64,000 nt of DNA from an uncultured Prevotella sp. Its GTDB lineage: Bacteria; Bacteroidota; Bacteroidia; Bacteroidales; Bacteroidaceae. Where the stretch lies: positions 4,606-68,605 of the forward strand of contig URRR01000013.1 of the NCBI GenBank assembly GCA_900550365.1, read 5' to 3'. The translations under genes and the position numbers were made by a program. Position 1 is the stretch's first letter. The number at the start of each line of letters is the position of its first letter. Positions 44,888-53,637 of the stretch are shown here, one piece after another. The notes below the pieces were generated by a model. That model saw only the letters and a program-made list of their open reading frames with translations, had not been told where the DNA came from and ran no database searches.

Positions 44888-45490
44888 ATGGAAGAGATAG
44901 AAGTCTTGGTGGCCGACGCCTCACACGAGAAGTACGTCGACACCATTCTTGAGACTATGGCGGCCGCCGCTAAGGTGCGCGGAACGGGCATCGCCAAGCG
45001 AACACATGAATACCTGGCTACCAAAATGCGTGAGACGAAGGCCGTGATAGCACTTGCCGGCGAACGCTTTGCCGGCTTCAGCTACATTGAGACGTGGGGG
45101 AACAAGCAGTATGTCACAACATCCGGACTTATCGTTCACCCGGATTTCCGCGGTCTCGGCGTGTCAAAGCGCATAAAGGACACCACGTTCACCCTTGCCC
45201 GTACACGCTGGCCAAAGGCAAAGATATTCAGTCTTACCAGCGGTTCGGCCGTGATGAAGATGAACACACAGCTGGGTTACCTGCCCGTTACGTTTGCCGA
45301 TTTGACCGATGACGAGGCCTTCTGGCGCGGCTGTGAGGGCTGCATCAACGTTGATGTGCTGAAACGTACGGGACGGAAGTACTGCATCTGCACGGGCATG
45401 CTGTACGACCCGGCCGAGCACGAGGGCGAGCCTGTACCGATAAAGTTGCCCGACGAGGTGCTGGAAAGAATTGGAGTGGGGAAGAAGTAG
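44888..45490 (+). CDS. GNAT-family acyltransferase, candidate N-acylglutamate synthase, 200 aa
   Basis: The acyl-CoA binding motif is visible as TSGLIVHPDFRGLGVSKRIKD (Q/RxxGxG/A type; here R-G-L-G-V-S) at about residues 78-98. The rest of the GNAT fold follows (AKIFSLTSGSAVMKMNTQLGYLPVTF). The C-terminal 60 residues contain four Cys (GCEGCI, KYCICTG). It lies between argR and argG, and the window contains no argA or argJ. I infer that it makes N-acetyl- or N-succinylglutamate, the first step of the pathway. The family assignment is firm, the reaction is not. Confidence 0.75.
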   Translation: MEEIEVLVADASHEKYVDTILETMAAAAKVRGTGIAKRTHEYLATKMRETKAVIALAGERFAGFSYIETWGNKQYVTTSGLIVHPDFRGLGVSKRIKDTTFTLARTRWPKAKIFSLTSGSAVMKMNTQLGYLPVTFADLTDDEAFWRGCEGCINVDVLKRTGRKYCICTGMLYDPAEHEGEPVPIKLPDEVLERIGVGKK

Positions 45491-45535
45491 TAAGGAGAAA
45501 GTAGTAGAGTAGTAAGGAGTAAGTAGTAGGGAAGA
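45485..45535. repeat. AAGGAG-type repeat overlapping the GNAT gene end
   Basis: AAGTAGTAAGGAGAAAGTAG-type units fill the space between the GNAT and argG genes. The TAG stop of the GNAT gene (45488-45490) lies in the first unit. Confidence 0.7.
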
Positions 45536-45572
45536 AAGTGATATCCCGGTAAAAACATAAAACCAAACGATT

Positions 45573-46778
45573 ATGTCAGACAAAAAGAAAGTGGTGGTAG
45601 CCTTCTCCGGAGGGCTTGACACGTCTTACACGGTGATGAAACTGTCGCACGACATGGGCTATGAGGTCTATGCCGCTTGCGCAAATACCGGCGGATTCAG
45701 CCCTGAGCAGCTGAAGAAAAACGAGGAGAACGCCTACAAGCTGGGCGCGAAAGAGTACGTGACACTCGACGTAACGCATGAATATTACGAGAAAAGCCTG
45801 AAATACATGATATTCGGTAACGTGCTCCGCAACAACTGTTACCCCATATCCGTGTCATCGGAACGTATCTTCCAGGCCATTGCCATTGCCCGCTATGCCA
45901 AGCAGATTGGCGCTGACGCCATAGCTCACGGCTCTACCGGCGCTGGCAACGACCAGATACGCTTCGACATGACGTTCCTCGTTATGGCGCCTGGGGTGGA
46001 GATTATCACGCTGACACGTGACAAGGCGCTGTCGCGGAAGGAAGAGGTTGACTATCTGAACGCCCACGGTTTTACAGCCGACTTTGCCAAACTGAAGTAC
46101 AGTTACAACGTAGGCATCTGGGGAACGAGCATCTGCGGCGGCGAGCTTCTTGACTCGGCGCAGGGCCTTCCGGAAGAAGCTTACCTCAAGCACGTGACCT
46201 GTCAGGACGAGAGCGAGCTGCGCATAGAGTTCAGCAAGGGAGAGATCGTGGCCGTGAACGGCGAGAAATACGACGATAAAGTTAAGGCAATACAGAAGAT
46301 TGAGGAGCTTGGAGCAGCTTACGGCATAGGCCGCGACTGCAACGTGGGCGACACCATAATAGGTATAAAGGGCCGTGTGGGCTTTGAGGCGGCGGCTCCC
46401 AAGCTGATTATCGAGGCTCACCGCATGCTTGAGAAGTACACTCTGAGCAAGTGGCAGCAGTACTGGAAGGACCAGGTAGCTAACTGGTACGGCATGTTCC
46501 TGCACGAAAGTCAGTACCTGGAGCCCGTCATGCCCGACATCGAAGCCATGCTCACGAGCAGCCAGCGCAACGTAAACGGCACGGCGATACTGAAGCTTCG
46601 CCCTCTCGGATTTGAGTGCGTGGGAGTTGATTCGCCTGATGATCTGCTGAAATCAAAGCTCGGCGAGTACGGAGAGATGCAGCACGGCTGGACCGCCGAG
46701 GAGGCGAAAGGCTTCATCAAGGTGCTCAGCACGCCTCTGCGTGTGTACTACGGAATACACGAAGACGAGGAGAGATAA
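45573..46778 (+). CDS. argG: Argininosuccinate synthase, 401 aa
   Basis: The PP-loop VVVAFSGGLDTSYTV (SGGLDTS) opens the protein, followed by AIAHGSTGAGNDQIRFD and VGIWGTSICGGELLD. It joins citrulline and aspartate with ATP. Length is normal. It is third in the argR-GNAT-argG group and is followed by a hairpin repeat that may end the transcript. Confidence 0.96.
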   Translation: MSDKKKVVVAFSGGLDTSYTVMKLSHDMGYEVYAACANTGGFSPEQLKKNEENAYKLGAKEYVTLDVTHEYYEKSLKYMIFGNVLRNNCYPISVSSERIFQAIAIARYAKQIGADAIAHGSTGAGNDQIRFDMTFLVMAPGVEIITLTRDKALSRKEEVDYLNAHGFTADFAKLKYSYNVGIWGTSICGGELLDSAQGLPEEAYLKHVTCQDESELRIEFSKGEIVAVNGEKYDDKVKAIQKIEELGAAYGIGRDCNVGDTIIGIKGRVGFEAAAPKLIIEAHRMLEKYTLSKWQQYWKDQVANWYGMFLHESQYLEPVMPDIEAMLTSSQRNVNGTAILKLRPLGFECVGVDSPDDLLKSKLGEYGEMQHGWTAEEAKGFIKVLSTPLRVYYGIHEDEER

Positions 46779-46823
46779 GCACGAAAATCATCATGCGGCG
46801 CAAGGGCGGAAAAGAGGCGTGTC

Positions 46824-46909
46824 GCAAAAGGCCGTCTTTCGCCTTGCAAAAGGCCACCTTTCATGCGCTAAAAGACGGTCTTTTACATTGCAAAAGACCG
46901 TCTTTTGCA
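46824..46909. repeat. Dispersed hairpin repeat, locus H
   Basis: Four units: AAAAGGCCGTCTTTCGC, AAAAGGCCACCTTTCATG, AAAAGACGGTCTTTTAC and AAAAGACCGTCTTTTGC, at about 24-26 base spacing. They separate argG from the PspC gene. Confidence 0.8.
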
Positions 46910-46989
46910 AAGCGGCCGGTTCAGTGCCGCCTTGCCGGTGACTGTAAGGCCTCTTGCCGACCGTTGTCAAACCATTGAAAAACAATAAT

Positions 46990-47175
46990 ATGAGAAGATT
47001 TTACCGTTCGTCAAAAGACAGGATTTTAGGCGGTGTATGTGGCGGCATTGCCGAGTATTTCGATATTGACCCGCTGCTCGTGCGTCTTATTTTCGCCATA
47101 CTCTTTTTTGGTTACGGTACAGGTCTGCTGGCCTATCTGCTGATTTGGATACTGGCGCCGAAGAGCGGTTATTAA
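46990..47175 (+). CDS. PspC-domain membrane protein, 61 aa
   Basis: A short PspC protein: RRFYRSSKDRILGGVCGGIAEYFDIDP is the family opening (split around GGVCGG), followed by one hydrophobic segment (LLVRLIFAILFFGYGTGLLAYLLIWILAP, split within the region). I start at the ATG that gives the standard N-terminus; the frame is open 12 codons upstream. It may take part in envelope stress response, as PspC does elsewhere. It sits within the arginine cluster with no evident link to it. Confidence 0.85.
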   Translation: MRRFYRSSKDRILGGVCGGIAEYFDIDPLLVRLIFAILFFGYGTGLLAYLLIWILAPKSGY

Positions 47176-47221
47176 TCTGGAGAAAACGAGAAAGGAGAAA
47201 AAGTATTAGCATTTAAGACAC

Positions 47222-48187
47222 ATGAGAATAGGAATACTTGGCGGAGCGGGCTACACCGGCGGTGAGCTTCTCCGCATATTGCTTAACCACCCGCAGGCGG
47301 AGATTGTATTCGTGAACAGCGAGAGCAACGCCGGCAACCCCGTAACTGACGTTCATGAGGGGCTTTACGGCGAGACAGACCTCAGGTTTACCGACGCGAT
47401 GCCATTCTCTGAGGTTGACGTTCTGTTCTTCTGCTTCGGCCACGGAAAGAGCGCGCAGTTCCTCAAAGAGCACGATGTGCCCGCCGATGTGCGCATCATT
47501 GACCTGGCGCAAGACTTCCGTCTGGCCGCCGAAGGCAACGACTTCGTTTACGGTCTGCCCGAAATCAACCGCAGCCGCATAGCTTCGGCGCGCCATGTGG
47601 CCAATCCCGGATGTTTTGCAACGTGCATACAGCTTGGTCTTTTGCCTGCAGCGAAGATGGGACTGATAACCCGTGACGTTTCAGTGAATGCCATAACGGG
47701 CAGCACCGGAGCAGGACAGAAGCCCGGAGCGACGACACATTTCAGTTGGAGAACCGACAACCTGAGCATATACAAGCCTTTCACCCACCAGCATGTGCCA
47801 GAAATCAGGCAGAGCCTGGCGCAGGTTCAGGGCACGCTTGATGCCGAGATAGACTTCATTCCCTACCGTGGCAACTTCGCCCGCGGCATCTTCGCCACCG
47901 AGGTTGTACGCACAGAAGCACCCATAGAGGATATAATCGAGGGCTACAAAGCCTTCTACAAGGACGAGCCTTTCACCCACTACGTTGACAAGCCGCTCGA
48001 CATGAAGCAGGTGGTAAACACCAACAAGTGTCTCGTTCACTGTGAGAAGTACGGCGACAAGCTGCTCATCACATCCTGCATTGACAACCTTCTGAAGGGT
48101 GCTGTAGGGCAGGCTGTGCAGAACATGAACATCATGTTCGGAATTAACGAACGCGAAGGGCTTAGGCTGAAGCCGTCAGCCTTCTAA
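47222..48187 (+). CDS. argC: N-acyl-gamma-glutamyl-phosphate reductase, 321 aa
   Basis: The NADP-binding motif GILGGAGYTGGELLRIL opens the protein, and the catalytic Cys is in VANPGCFATCIQLGLLP. HFSWRTDNLSIYKPFTHQHVPEI (split within the region) also fits ArgC. It reduces N-acylglutamyl phosphate in arginine synthesis; whether the acyl group is acetyl or succinyl cannot be read from it. The kinase argB is not in this window. The S23 cassette follows directly after the stop codon. Confidence 0.95.
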   Translation: MRIGILGGAGYTGGELLRILLNHPQAEIVFVNSESNAGNPVTDVHEGLYGETDLRFTDAMPFSEVDVLFFCFGHGKSAQFLKEHDVPADVRIIDLAQDFRLAAEGNDFVYGLPEINRSRIASARHVANPGCFATCIQLGLLPAAKMGLITRDVSVNAITGSTGAGQKPGATTHFSWRTDNLSIYKPFTHQHVPEIRQSLAQVQGTLDAEIDFIPYRGNFARGIFATEVVRTEAPIEDIIEGYKAFYKDEPFTHYVDKPLDMKQVVNTNKCLVHCEKYGDKLLITSCIDNLLKGAVGQAVQNMNIMFGINEREGLRLKPSAF

Positions 48188-48198
48188 GTGAAAGACTA

Positions 48199-48773
48199 AA
48201 AGTGAAGAGTGAAGAATCCAAATGCTGAGTTATGAAAGACGATAACACATTTAACCGTGAAGATTCTCCGTTGCATCGTAAGAGCTACGAATTTGCAATC
48301 AGGATAGTCAATATGGTGAAATACGTCAAGTGTTCGGCTAAGGAGTATGCGCTTACTAATCAGGTGTTACGGTCTGGCACGGCCGTCGGGGCATTGGTAC
48401 GTGAGGCTGAATTTGCGCAGAGCCGTCCTGATTTCATCAACAAATTGTCTGTTGCATTGAAAGAATGTAACGAGACTCATTATTGGCTTAACATTTTAAA
48501 AGATACCGAATTTATTGGCGAAAGAGAAGCACAAAGTATAATAACAGACTGTCGCGAGCTTTTGGCTATACTTATAGCTTCAGTCAAAACCGCAAAACAA
48601 CGGAATGATTAAACAACTAAGTGTAAGGCGAATAGTGAAAACCGTGTAAGCAAATGGATTTTTCACTCTTCACTTTTCACTTTAAGCATAGGAATAATTA
48701 ATAATTAAGTGTAAGGCGAATAGTGAAAATTAACGAGACAAATGGATTTTTCACTTTTCACTCTTCACTTTTA
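48199..48773. repeat. Inverted repeats bracketing the S23 gene, plus a direct duplication
   Basis: The left arm (48199-48225, AGTGAAGAGTGAAGAATCC) is complementary, with a few mismatches, to the right arm (48650-48677, GGATTTTTCACTCTTCACTT). A 23-base sequence starting AAGTGTAAGGCGAATAGTGA is present twice, at 48619-48641 and 48707-48729. Each copy is followed by its own right-arm sequence (the second at 48740-48773). The four-helix-bundle gene lies between the arms. Confidence 0.8.
48232..48612 (+). CDS. Four-helix-bundle (S23 / intervening-sequence) protein, 126 aa
   Basis: The pattern SPLHRKSYEFAIRIVNMVK, LTNQVLRSGTAVGALVREAEFAQS, FINKLSVALKECNETHYWLNIL and ECRELLAILIAS-like end (DCRELLAILIASVKTA) is typical of the S23 family. 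These proteins are encoded by intervening sequences in 23S rRNA of some bacteria and are related to the Avd accessory protein of diversity-generating retroelements. Here the gene lies between argC and argD, is less GC-rich than its neighbours and is framed by inverted repeats. No reverse transcriptase is nearby. Function unknown. Confidence 0.85.
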   Translation: MKDDNTFNREDSPLHRKSYEFAIRIVNMVKYVKCSAKEYALTNQVLRSGTAVGALVREAEFAQSRPDFINKLSVALKECNETHYWLNILKDTEFIGEREAQSIITDCRELLAILIASVKTAKQRND

Positions 48774-48786
48774 ACTTAAGAATATT

Positions 48787-49932
48787 ATGAAACTATTTGA
48801 CGTTTATCCTTTATTTGACATTAGCATAGTTAATGGCCGGGGCTGCTCCGTCTGGGACGATAAGGGGCAGGAATATCTCGACCTTTACGGCGGTCATGCC
48901 GTCATAAGCATTGGCCATTGTCACCCGCATTACGTTGACGTGGTGACCAGGCAGCTTAACAGTCTCGGCTTTTACAGCAACTCAGTGATAAATATGCTGC
49001 AGCGTCGGCTGGCCGACCGGCTGGGCAAGGTCAGCGGGTACGACGACTATCAGCTGTTCCTGATAAACAGTGGAGCCGAGGCTAACGAGAACGCACTTAA
49101 GCTGGCATCGTTCAAGACGGGGCGCACGCGTGTGCTGTCGGCCGTCAAGGCCTTTCACGGACGTACGTCGCTGGCCGTTGAAGTGACTGATAATCCAAAG
49201 ATAATTGCGCCAATCAACGCTAACGGACACGTCACCTATCTGCCCATTAACGACCTTGAGGCATGGGAGAAGGAGCTGGCCAAGGGCGACGTCTGCGCCT
49301 GCATGATAGAGTGCATACAGGGAGTGGGCGGCATAAAGTTGGTCAGTGAAGACTTCGCAAAGGGTCTGCAGGCCGCCTGCAAGAAGTACGGCACGGTGCT
49401 GATATGCGACGAGATACAGTGTGGTTACGGCCGTTCGGGCAAGTTCTTCGCCCACCAGTGGCTCGGCATACGCCCTGACCTGATTACCGTAGCGAAGGGA
49501 ATAGGCAACGGTTTTCCCATGGGTGCGGTGCTTATCTCACCTGACTTCAAGCCTGAGTACGGGCAGCTCGGCACCACGTTCGGCGGCAATCATCTGGCCT
49601 GCGCTGCCGCTTTGGCTGTGCTCGACGTGATAGAGGACGAACATCTTGTAGACAACGCGCGTGAGACTGGCGATTATCTCATGACCCGTCTGAAAGAGCT
49701 TCAGGCTACGGAGAAGCGCATCACCGACGTGCGCGGCCGCGGACTGATGATAGGTATCAGTCTTGACATGCCGCATAAGGAGCTGCGCGGCAACCTCGTT
49801 TACAGCCAGCACTGCTTCACGGGCTGTGCTTCGACAAACATTCTGCGCCTGCTGCCGCCGCTGTGCTTCACCAAGGCGATGGCCGACGACTTCATTCAGC
49901 GTCTCACCCGGGCCTTTGCTGCGGTGAGATAA
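48787..49932 (+). CDS. argD: N-acylornithine aminotransferase, 381 aa
   Basis: A class III PLP aminotransferase with YLDLYGGHAVISIGHCHP, FINSGAEANENALKLA-type segment (FLINSGAEANE), AFHGRTSLAVEVT, the Asp of LICDEIQCGYGRSGKFFAHQ (split within the region) and PLP lysine in ITVAKGIGNGFPMGAVL. It converts N-acylglutamate semialdehyde to N-acylornithine. Bacteroidota versions may act on the succinylated compound. It starts seven bases after the right-hand repeats of the S23 unit. Confidence 0.93.
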   Translation: MKLFDVYPLFDISIVNGRGCSVWDDKGQEYLDLYGGHAVISIGHCHPHYVDVVTRQLNSLGFYSNSVINMLQRRLADRLGKVSGYDDYQLFLINSGAEANENALKLASFKTGRTRVLSAVKAFHGRTSLAVEVTDNPKIIAPINANGHVTYLPINDLEAWEKELAKGDVCACMIECIQGVGGIKLVSEDFAKGLQAACKKYGTVLICDEIQCGYGRSGKFFAHQWLGIRPDLITVAKGIGNGFPMGAVLISPDFKPEYGQLGTTFGGNHLACAAALAVLDVIEDEHLVDNARETGDYLMTRLKELQATEKRITDVRGRGLMIGISLDMPHKELRGNLVYSQHCFTGCASTNILRLLPPLCFTKAMADDFIQRLTRAFAAVR

Positions 49933-50497
49933 ACTCTTGATTGCTAAGCATTCGGCTTTTACTTCTAACGCCCTGAGGGGCGTAATAATTTCTATAACTT
50001 CTCTAAGTTCTTTCCAATATATGGCCTTTTGCAACATGAAAGGCCATATATTGGAATATAAAAGGCCGTCTTTTGCACGCCAAAAGACGGCCTTTTGCAA
50101 CGCGTTGAGTGTCAATGCGTTACGCAGGCGGTTTTCTGATGCGTTCCGGAAGGCAGTCTTTGGGCCTGCTGACGGTCGCATGTCAAGTATGTATGCGCCG
50201 TATCAGGCCTTGACAGATGTGGTCTGAAAAATGATGAAATCTATTGCGTGGTAACATTATGTATGCTTGAATTACATACTTTTGTAAGTCAATTAACTAA
50301 AAACGTGTCATTATGTATATGTAACTAAATATTTATCCTAAAACATTTTGATATTTCAATAATCTTTACGAACTTTGCAAAATGACAGCAAGTTTGGGCA
50401 AAAGCAGGCCTTATCCGCCGTACATGGCCGTCATGCTGTCCGCTAAATTGACAAAATGTAAGCATAATCAAGCGATAAAGCTAAAATACTTTGATTT
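49933..50497. other. Intergenic region before korA
   Basis: 565 bases. It holds a TAACTTCTCTAAGTTCTT-type block with ACGCCC/GGGCGT mini-hairpin (49936-50012), hairpin repeat locus I (50013-50100) and a tail (50105-50123). A possible promoter follows, with TTG at 50257-50259 and TActTTTG at 50277-50284. The last 200 bases show nothing else. Confidence 0.6.
50013..50123. repeat. Dispersed hairpin repeat, locus I with tail
   Basis: An inverted repeat with 18-base arms (TTCCAATATATGGCCTTT and its complement) is followed by two units, AAAAGGCCGTCTTTTGC and AAAAGACGGCCTTTTGC, which also pair. The tail TTGAGTGTCAATGCGTTAC lies at 50105-50123. The first hairpin matches that of locus K with compensating changes in both arms. 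Confidence 0.85.
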
Positions 50498-52348
50498 ATG
50501 GCAGAAGAATTGGAAGTAAAACAATTAGATGATGTCGTAGTGCGTTTCTCGGGAGACTCGGGCGACGGAATGCAGCTTGCGGGAAACATTTTCTCGACGG
50601 TTTCAGCTACGGTAGGTAACGGTATATCCACGTTTCCGGATTATCCGGCTGACATCCGCGCCCCGCAAGGCTCGCTTACGGGTGTTTCCGGATATCAGGT
50701 ACACATCGCCAGCGGCCGTGCTTTCACGCCGGGCGACAAGTGCGACGTGCTCGTTGCGATGAACGCCGCTGCCCTGAAGACGCAGTACAGGTTTGCCAAG
50801 CCGCAGGCCACGATAATCATCGACACCGACAGTTTCGGTCCGAAAGACCTTGAGAGGGCCGAGTTCAAGACGCAGGACTATCTCGAAGAGATGGGCATCG
50901 ACTCTGACCGTGTGGTTGCCTGTCCGATAACACAGATGGTGAAAGACTGCCTTGCCGACAGCGGAATGGACAACAAGGCCATACTTAAGTGCCGTAACAT
51001 GTTCGCGCTGGGCATTGTCTGCTGGCTGTTCAACCGTGACATAAGCTATGTCGAGGCTTTCCTGCGCGAGAAGTTCGACAAGAAGCCCGCCATTGCCGAG
51101 GCCAACGTCAAGGTGGTTAACGCCGGTTACGATTACGGACACAACGTACATGCGAGCGTTCCGGCCACTTACCGCATAGACTCTAAGAACAAGGTGAAGG
51201 GCCGCTACATGGACATTACCGGCAACAAGGCCACGGCTTACGGTCTGATTGCCGCTGCCGAGAAGGCCGGTCTGAAGCTGTATCTCGGCTCTTATCCAAT
51301 CACTCCTGCCACTGACATTCTGCATGAGCTTGCCAAGCACAAGTCTCTGGGCGTCATTACGGTGCAGTGTGAGGACGAGATTTCAGGCTGCGCCAGCGCC
51401 ATAGGAGCGTCGTTTGCCGGAGCGTTGGCTGCCACGTCAACCTCAGGACCTGGCATCTGCCTTAAGTCTGAGGCAATGAACCTGGCCGTTATTGACGAGC
51501 TCCCACTCGTGGTTATTGACGTTCAGCGCGGCGGTCCGTCAACAGGTCTGCCCACAAAGAGCGAGCAGACCGACCTGTTGCAGGCTCTCTTCGGACGTAA
51601 CGGCGAGTCGCCCATGCCCGTGATAGCCGCCACCAGTCCTACCAACTGCTTCGATGCGGTTTACTCTGCGGCAAAGATAGCCCTCGAACATCTCACGCCC
51701 GTAGTGCTGCTTACCGACGCTTTCGTTGCCAACGGTTCAGGAGCGTGGAAGCTGCCCGACATCAACGAGCTGCCGGAGATACATCCTCATTATGCCCCTG
51801 CTGACCAAAAGGGCAACTACACGCCTTATCGCCGCGACCCGGAGACGGGCGCCCGCTATTGGGCGATACCCGGACAGGAGGGCTACGAGCACATCCTGGG
51901 CGGTCTGGAGAAAGACGGCGACACCGGAGCGATATCCACTGACCCGGAGAATCACGACAAGATGTGCCGTCTGCGTGCGCTCAAGGTATATAAAATCCCC
52001 GTTCCTGACGTTGAGGTTATGGGCGATGCTGACGATGCCGAGCTGCTGATTGTCGGCTTCGGCGGCACCTTCGGCCATCTCTACACAGCCATGGAGGAGC
52101 TCCGCAGACAAGGCAACAAGGTGGCTTTGGCTCACTTCAGCTACATCAACCCGCTGCCGAAGAACACTGCCGAAGTGCTTACAAAATATAAGAAGGTGGT
52201 CGTAGCCGAGCAGAATCTCGGTCAGTTCGCCGCCTATCTGCGCATGCGTGTAGACAACTTCGCGCCCTATCAGTTCAACCAGGTTAAGGGCCAGCCGTTC
52301 GTTGTGGCGGAACTTGTCAAGGCGTTCAATAAGATAATTAAGAATTAA
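50498..52348 (+). CDS. korA: 2-oxoglutarate:ferredoxin oxidoreductase alpha subunit, 616 aa
   Basis: An N-terminal gamma-type domain (VVRFSGDSGDGMQLAGNIFS, DYPADIRAPQGSLTGVSGYQVH split within the region) is fused to the alpha domain (AYGLIAAAEKAGLKLYLGSYPITPATDILHEL split within the region, QCEDEISGCASAIGASFAGALAATSTSGPG split within the region). This is the fused arrangement normal in Bacteroidota. With korB it interconverts 2-oxoglutarate and succinyl-CoA using ferredoxin. The choice of 2-oxoglutarate over other 2-oxoacids rests on overall similarity. Its end runs into AAGGAG-type repeats. Confidence 0.9.
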   Translation: MAEELEVKQLDDVVVRFSGDSGDGMQLAGNIFSTVSATVGNGISTFPDYPADIRAPQGSLTGVSGYQVHIASGRAFTPGDKCDVLVAMNAAALKTQYRFAKPQATIIIDTDSFGPKDLERAEFKTQDYLEEMGIDSDRVVACPITQMVKDCLADSGMDNKAILKCRNMFALGIVCWLFNRDISYVEAFLREKFDKKPAIAEANVKVVNAGYDYGHNVHASVPATYRIDSKNKVKGRYMDITGNKATAYGLIAAAEKAGLKLYLGSYPITPATDILHELAKHKSLGVITVQCEDEISGCASAIGASFAGALAATSTSGPGICLKSEAMNLAVIDELPLVVIDVQRGGPSTGLPTKSEQTDLLQALFGRNGESPMPVIAATSPTNCFDAVYSAAKIALEHLTPVVLLTDAFVANGSGAWKLPDINELPEIHPHYAPADQKGNYTPYRRDPETGARYWAIPGQEGYEHILGGLEKDGDTGAISTDPENHDKMCRLRALKVYKIPVPDVEVMGDADDAELLIVGFGGTFGHLYTAMEELRRQGNKVALAHFSYINPLPKNTAEVLTKYKKVVVAEQNLGQFAAYLRMRVDNFAPYQFNQVKGQPFVVAELVKAFNKIIKN

Positions 52349-52576
52349 GAGTAAGAAATAGTAGTTAAGGAGTAAAGTAGTAAAGGAGTTAAGACAATGG
52401 CTTTGTCGGCAATAACGTTGTTGAAGACTTCTTTCTCGTGGCAAATAAGGTTTCAGTAAAAACGTATTCAAATAGAGAAAGACGTGCATGCAGGGTGCTT
52501 GTAAAGTGTAATAATTCAGGCATTTGTCTTAACTCCTTTACTACTTTTACTCCTTTACTCCTTAAATACAGCAACA
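52349..52576. repeat. AAGGAG-rich inverted repeat between korA and korB
   Basis: The left arm (about 52365-52399, AAGGAGTAAAGTAGTAAAGG then GAGTTAAGAC) is complementary to a right arm at about 52521-52555. The loop of roughly 120 bases has no gene. The structure separates two subunits of one enzyme, yet no promoter is evident inside it. Confidence 0.75.
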
Positions 52577-53581
52577 ATGGAATATACTGCTCAAGATTAT
52601 AAGAAGGGACAACCGCGCTGGTGTCCCGGTTGCGGAGACCATTTCTTCCTGGCTTCGCTTCACAAAGCGATGGCGGAACTCGGCGTACCGCCGTATCAGA
52701 CGGCTGTAATCTCAGGTATAGGCTGCTCAAGCCGTCTGCCGTATTATGTCAGTACATACGCCATGCAGACCATTCACGGACGTGCGGCGGCTATCGCCAC
52801 GGGCGCGAAGGTTGCCAATCCGGACCTTACGATATGGCAGATAAGCGGTGACGGAGACGGCCTTGCCATTGGCGGAAACCACTTCATACATGCCATGAGG
52901 CGTAATATCGACATCAACATGATACTGCTCAACAACCGCATCTACGGTCTTACAAAAGGTCAGTACTCGCCTACGTCGCCCAGAGGTTTCGTCAGCAAGT
53001 CGTCACCTTACGGCACGGTGGAGGACCCGTTCCTGCCGGCTGAGCTGTGCTTCGGCGCCCGCGGCCACTTCTTCGCACGTGCCGTGGCCACCGACGCGCA
53101 GGGAACCGTTGACATACTGAAGGCCGCCTACAAGCACAAGGGAGCTTCTGTATGCGAGATTCTGCAGAATTGTGTAATCTTCAACAACGGCTGTTACGAC
53201 CCGATTTACAAGAAGGAAGGCCGCGCCAGGAACGCTATCTACGTGCGCCACGGCCAGCCTTTGCTGTTCGGAGAGAACAATGAGTACGGCCTTATGCAGG
53301 AAGGCTTCGGCCTGAAGGTGGTCAAGTTGGGCGAGAACGGCATCACGGAGAAAGATATTCTCGTGCATGACGCCCACTGTCTGGACAACACCTTGCAGCT
53401 GAAGCTTGCCATGATGGACAACGAACACGGCTTCCCCGTAGCCTTAGGCGTAATCCGTGACGTTGAGGCTCCTACATACGACGAGGCCGTTCACCAACAG
53501 ATAGAGGAAGTGAAGGCAAAGAAGAAGTATCATAACTTTGCCGAACTGCTTGAGACTAACGACATCTGGGAAGTAAAATAA
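52577..53581 (+). CDS. korB: 2-oxoglutarate:ferredoxin oxidoreductase beta subunit, 334 aa
   Basis: A thiamine-diphosphate enzyme: PRWCPGCGDHFFLASLHKA (the Cys-Pro-Gly-Cys-Gly-Asp motif), SGIGCSSRLPYYVSTY, and the TPP motif ISGDGDGLAIGGNHFIHAMRRN (split within the region) with NNRIYGLTKGQYSPTS. It lacks its own iron-sulfur domain, as expected for this class. It partners korA. Its end shares a bidirectional terminator with the convergent M20 gene. Confidence 0.92.
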   Translation: MEYTAQDYKKGQPRWCPGCGDHFFLASLHKAMAELGVPPYQTAVISGIGCSSRLPYYVSTYAMQTIHGRAAAIATGAKVANPDLTIWQISGDGDGLAIGGNHFIHAMRRNIDINMILLNNRIYGLTKGQYSPTSPRGFVSKSSPYGTVEDPFLPAELCFGARGHFFARAVATDAQGTVDILKAAYKHKGASVCEILQNCVIFNNGCYDPIYKKEGRARNAIYVRHGQPLLFGENNEYGLMQEGFGLKVVKLGENGITEKDILVHDAHCLDNTLQLKLAMMDNEHGFPVALGVIRDVEAPTYDEAVHQQIEEVKAKKKYHNFAELLETNDIWEVK

Positions 53582-53596
53582 AAAGCTTTCGCATAT

Positions 53597-53634
53597 AAAA
53601 AGAGCGGTAACCGACTGTCGGTTACCGCTCTTTT
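53597..53634. terminator. Bidirectional terminator between korB and the M20 gene
   Basis: AGAGCGGTAACCGA pairs with TCGGTTACCGCTCT around a three-base loop. The A-tract before and the T-tract after the stem make it a terminator in both directions. Both genes end within 16 bases of it. Confidence 0.85.
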
Positions 53635-53637
53635 CCG

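Noticed and set aside
46800..46985. Short reading frames over hairpin locus H on both strands
   Set aside because: Their residues (for example KDGLLHCKRPSF) come from translating the repeat units. The same peptides appear at other loci, and no start or domain supports them.
48232..48612. S23 protein as part of a diversity-generating retroelement (Avd)
   Set aside because: No reverse transcriptase, template repeat or variable-region gene lies in the window.
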